A stretch of DNA of 64,000 nucleotides from Pseudoalteromonas rubra. GTDB taxonomy: Bacteria; Pseudomonadota; Gammaproteobacteria; Enterobacterales; Alteromonadaceae. The stretch covers positions 14,531 to 78,530 of the forward strand of contig NZ_AHCD03000037.1 in assembly GCF_000238295.3 (NCBI RefSeq). Direction: 5' to 3'. Numbering within the stretch: position 1 is the first letter of the stretch; every line of letters begins with the position of its first letter. A program made the position numbers and the translations under genes. Positions 61,309 through 64,000 of this stretch are shown piece after piece. The notes beneath the pieces were generated by a model that ran no database searches, was not told the origin of the DNA, and saw nothing but the letters and a program-made list of their open reading frames with translations.

Positions 61309-62295
61309 ATGCAGGGTTCTGTAACCGAATTCCTAAAACCAAGATTAGTCGATATCGACGCTGTAAGCTCAACGCGTTCTAAAGTAGTTTTAGAGCCTCT
61401 AGAGCGTGGTTTCGGCCACACACTAGGCAATGCTCTACGTCGTATACTTCTTTCATCTATGCCTGGTTGTGCTGTGACAGAAGTTGAAATTGACGGTGTA
61501 TTGCACGAGTACAGCGCGAAAGAAGGCGTACAAGAAGACATCATTGAAATTCTGTTGAACCTGAAAGGTCTGGCAGTATCTCTAGAAGGTAAAGATGAAG
61601 TTTTCCTTACCCTGACTAAGTCTGGTGTAGGCCCTGTGACTGCGGCTGATATCCAGCACGACGGAGACGTGACTATTGCCAACCCTGAGCATGTGATCTG
61701 TCACCTTACGGCTGACAATAGTGAGATCAGTATGCGCATTCGCGTTGAGCGTGGTCGCGGTTATGTACCGGCGTCTAGTCGTTTATCCTCTGATGACGAT
61801 GAGCGCCCAATCGGTCGTTTGCTGCTTGATGCATCATTCAGTCCGGTTGAGCGTATTGCGTACTCGGTTGAGTCAGCTCGTGTTGAGCAACGCACAGACT
61901 TAGACAAACTAATCATCGATATGGAAACGAACGGCACTTTGGATCCTGAAGAAGCGATCCGTCGTGCATCTACTATTCTTGCTGAGCAATTAGAAGCATT
62001 CGTAGATTTACGTGATGTTTCTGAGCCGGAAGAAAAAGAAGAGAAGCCAGAGTTCGATCCTATTCTGCTTCGTCCAGTCGATGACTTAGAGCTAACTGTA
62101 CGTTCTGCGAACTGTCTGAAAGCCGAGCAAATTCAATATATCGGTGACTTAGTACAGCGTACTGAAGTTGAGCTTCTGAAAACACCAAACCTTGGTAAGA
62201 AGTCTCTGACTGAAATTAAAGACGTGCTAGCTTCACGTGGTCTTTCTCTGGGCATGCGCCTGGAAAACTGGCCACCTGCAAGTCTGGCTGAGTAA
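61309..62295 (+). CDS. rpoA: RNA polymerase alpha subunit
   Basis: 328 residues. The N-terminal dimerisation domain has GFGHTLGNALRRILLSSMPG. An acidic linker EPEEKEEKPEFD follows at about 240-252. The C-terminal domain, which contacts UP elements and activators, has RSANCLKAEQIQYIGDLV and NLGKKSLTEIKDVLASRGLSLG. Confidence 0.98.
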   Translation: MQGSVTEFLKPRLVDIDAVSSTRSKVVLEPLERGFGHTLGNALRRILLSSMPGCAVTEVEIDGVLHEYSAKEGVQEDIIEILLNLKGLAVSLEGKDEVFLTLTKSGVGPVTAADIQHDGDVTIANPEHVICHLTADNSEISMRIRVERGRGYVPASSRLSSDDDERPIGRLLLDASFSPVERIAYSVESARVEQRTDLDKLIIDMETNGTLDPEEAIRRASTILAEQLEAFVDLRDVSEPEEKEEKPEFDPILLRPVDDLELTVRSANCLKAEQIQYIGDLVQRTEVELLKTPNLGKKSLTEIKDVLASRGLSLGMRLENWPPASLAE

Positions 62296-62334
62296 TCTAA
62301 GTTACTATATTAGTTTAGTTAGAAGGATAGGGTC

Positions 62335-62736
62335 ATGCGCCATCGTAAGAGTGGTCGTCAATTAAACCGTAACAGCAGCCATCGCAAAGCGATGTTCAGC
62401 AACATGGCTGGTTCTTTGGTGAAGCACGAAATCATCAAAACAACTTTGCCTAAAGCGAAAGAGTTGCGCCGTGTAATTGAGCCTTTAATCACACTGGCTA
62501 AGACTGACAGCGTAGCAAACCGTCGTTTAGCGTTTGCTCGCACGCGTGATAAAGAAGTAGTTGGTAAATTGTTCTCTGAGATCGGTCCTCGTTTCGCGGA
62601 TCGTCCAGGTGGTTACACTCGTATTCTGAAGTGTGGCTTCCGTGCAGGTGACAACGCGCCAATGGCTTACATTGAACTACTAGATCGCCCAGTTGCGACT
62701 GAAGAAGTTCAAGAAGACGCGCAGTCTGCAGAGTAA
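62335..62736 (+). CDS. rplQ: 50S ribosomal protein L17
   Basis: 133 residues, starting MRHRKSGRQLNRNSSHRKAM. FRAGDNAPMAYIELLDR closes the conserved part, and an acidic tail EEVQEDAQSAE follows. Last gene of the alpha operon. AAGGA before the ATG, terminator 20 bases after the stop. Confidence 0.98.
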   Translation: MRHRKSGRQLNRNSSHRKAMFSNMAGSLVKHEIIKTTLPKAKELRRVIEPLITLAKTDSVANRRLAFARTRDKEVVGKLFSEIGPRFADRPGGYTRILKCGFRAGDNAPMAYIELLDRPVATEEVQEDAQSAE

Positions 62737-62756
62737 GTCTTACTAGTTAAGACACA

Positions 62757-62784
62757 GAAAAGCCGGGCAATGCCCGGCTTTTCT
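62757..62784. terminator. Terminator of the alpha operon
   Basis: GAAAAGCCGGGCA / TGCCCGGCTTTTC: a 12-bp GC-rich stem with A and T runs on both sides, so it can also end the convergent outer-membrane protein gene. Confidence 0.9.
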
Positions 62785-62824
62785 ACGTTTGGTGAAAAGT
62801 ATTCCACCAGACTTATCCAGAGGC

Positions 62825-63427
62825 TTAGAAGTTCCAGTGAAATAAAATACCAACGTGATTCGCATCAATCTTGTTGGCACGTGCAAGTTCGTTTGCAACA
62901 GAATAGTGGCCGACCTTTGAGACTTCATATTCGACTACGCTGTATCTTAATTCTAGGCTGGCACTCCAATTTTCGAATGTGTACATACCTGACACGATGA
63001 ACTTACCCGCATTGTCAAATTCAATATCATTGCCGAAGTCATTTTCTAGCTCAACCGATGAATCTATGCCTACACCGAGCCCGAGTTTGATTTGTTCATT
63101 TGCTTTATAGTAAGGGATAGCTTCCCATGCAAAACGACTAAATGTGAGATCGCCATTTTCTGCGTCTGCAGAATCAAGATGAATAGATGCATTCAGGCGA
63201 ATATCGAACGTCTGGCTAAGTGCATAGTTGAATCCGCCACCAAGAATTAATCCAGATCCTGCTTTTACGCTGTTGTCACTATCATCTTCGTACACCAATG
63301 TCCCTAGTGTGTCACCACCGAAGGTATAACCAGCGGTTGCTGAGAAGGATAGTGGGTTTGTGATGTCTTCTGATGCAAAAGTGGTTGTAGAGAGCGCAGC
63401 TAATACAGCCAAACTGAACTTTTTCAT
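62825..63427 (-). CDS. Small outer-membrane beta-barrel protein
   Basis: A 200-residue exported protein. The signal peptide ends TTTFAS (about residue 19). The mature chain has alternating amphipathic strands separated by acidic turns (EDDSDNSVKAG, ELENDFGNDIEFDN) and ends FHWNF with a terminal Phe, the usual BAM recognition end. About eight strands can be counted, like OmpW/OmpX-size barrels, but no particular family is recognised. Isolated gene convergent with rplQ and divergent from the rrn operon. Confidence 0.75.
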   Translation of the reverse strand: MKKFSLAVLAALSTTTFASEDITNPLSFSATAGYTFGGDTLGTLVYEDDSDNSVKAGSGLILGGGFNYALSQTFDIRLNASIHLDSADAENGDLTFSRFAWEAIPYYKANEQIKLGLGVGIDSSVELENDFGNDIEFDNAGKFIVSGMYTFENWSASLELRYSVVEYEVSKVGHYSVANELARANKIDANHVGILFHWNF

Positions 63428-63992
63428 GACTTTCCTATTTTAATCAAATAATTCGGCGGGAATTCTCTATAAAAAGAGTGAGCTTGTACAGAAAATGAGG
63501 AAATATACATAAGTAAAGGTGTATAAATGAGCGTCTTGCCTTATTTTTGTCCGAACGCGCTGTTTTTCGCACTTTTCTTCAAAAAAGGGGTTGCGCTGGG
63601 TTTCGATTTCCCTATAATGCGCATCCACCGACACGGGGCACAACGCTGAAAAGCAACGAGCCAGCGAGTTGGGAGTCAAATAAAACTTGGTTCTGAAATT
63701 TTTCAAAATTAAGTGTTGACATAAAATGGGAAGTGATTAGAATGCACAACCCTCAGCGATAACAAGTTATCGCACTGTTCTTTAAAAATATGAAGCAATC
63801 ATCTGTGTGGGCACTCGTACAGATTGAGTTCTAACAGCGAATTTCAGTTTACTGAATGACGCACAAAAATTTAGAGTCTCAACTGAACTGAGTGACTATA
63901 GCAGTCAATTCGATTTCTCTTTATTTATAGAGAGTAATCAAAATCAGAATTCATTGAGCATGGTTTGAAGTTTACTTCAAACAAAAAACTTT
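63428..63992 (+). promoter_or_regulatory. rRNA operon promoter and leader region
   Basis: P1: TTGCGC (63591-63596), 16 bases, TATAAT (63613-63618), with the GC-rich discriminator GCGC expected for growth-rate control. P2: TTGACA (63716-63721), 16 bases, TAGAAT (63738-63743). A/T-rich sequence upstream of each could act as UP element. Antitermination signals follow: boxB stem GCGATAAC/GTTATCGC (63756-63773) and boxA TGTTCTTTAAAAA (63776-63788). A hairpin GTTTGAAG/CTTCAAAC lies at 63964-63983 just before 16S. No protein gene in these 565 bases. Confidence 0.85.
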
Positions 63993-64000
63993 TAATTGAA
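63993..64000 (+). rRNA. 16S rRNA gene, first bases only
   Basis: The window ends TAATTGAA, which corresponds to the mature 5' end of bacterial 16S rRNA (AAATTGAAGAGTTTGATC in E. coli). Together with the preceding rrn promoters and boxB/boxA leader this marks the start of a 16S gene continuing past the window. The exact first base is uncertain by one or two. Confidence 0.7.

Noticed and set aside
1..64000. CRISPR array, prophage, integron or tRNA genes
   Set aside because: No regularly spaced repeats, phage structural genes, integrase or cloverleaf-forming sequences were seen while reading the window.

Overview
The window reads as a chromosome segment of a marine gammaproteobacterium, most likely Pseudoalteromonas or a close relative. 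The basis is the family make-up (YheU/YheT/YheS/YheV/SlyX/FkpA block, SpeA-SpeE, TorF-type porin, MITE-like TACCAATTT repeats), the gene order and the r-protein sequences. The genus is inferred by recognition, not by a search.

Layout. 1-10.5 kb: housekeeping block with an M19 dipeptidase (cut by the window edge), yheU, yheT, a MITE-like palindrome, an exact 1,707-bp tandem duplication (3' end of an ABC-F ATPase gene, a TIGR02444-type gene, a 46-aa DUF3149-type membrane protein), the intact ABC-F gene, yheV, slyX, a WD40 lipoprotein, fkpA and rsd. 10.5-18.5 kb: a candidate small RNA, hemE, divergent speE/speA, and a three-gene operon of two PlsC-type acyltransferases and a YbdG-like MscS channel. 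18.5-29.6 kb: a solute-binding protein, an S41 protease/serine beta-lactamase-fold fusion, and a sulfur-stress-like module (rhodanese and DUF2892 proteins divergent from a YgaV/BigR-like ArsR repressor, an RND pump and its adaptor), then a nitroreductase and an FAH-family hydrolase.

29.6-46.4 kb (minus strand): a compact four-gene NRPS operon. Gene order in transcription is A-T-C-A-T (1669 aa), TubC_N-C-A-T-C-A-T (2128 aa), TubC_N-C-A-T-TE (about 1373 aa) and an MFS exporter. All genes abut or overlap. Five adenylation domains imply a pentapeptide. Module 2 carries the exact canonical threonine specificity code, module 3 looks basic, and modules 1, 4 and 5 have codes I cannot assign. The terminal thioesterase has cysteine instead of serine as nucleophile (GFCEG). 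No tailoring enzyme, MbtH protein or phosphopantetheinyl transferase is in the window. This is the main accessory system here.

46.5-54 kb: purT with an aldo/keto reductase, a TorF-like porin, an unrecognised 390-aa protein, an AsmA protein and an exported polysaccharide deacetylase. 54.2-62.8 kb: the spc and alpha ribosomal protein operons (rplN to rplQ, with secY, rpmJ and rpoA); the S10 operon that usually precedes rplN is not upstream. 62.8-64 kb: an outer-membrane beta-barrel gene, then the promoters, boxB/boxA leader and first bases of a 16S rRNA gene, so the window stops at the start of an rrn operon.
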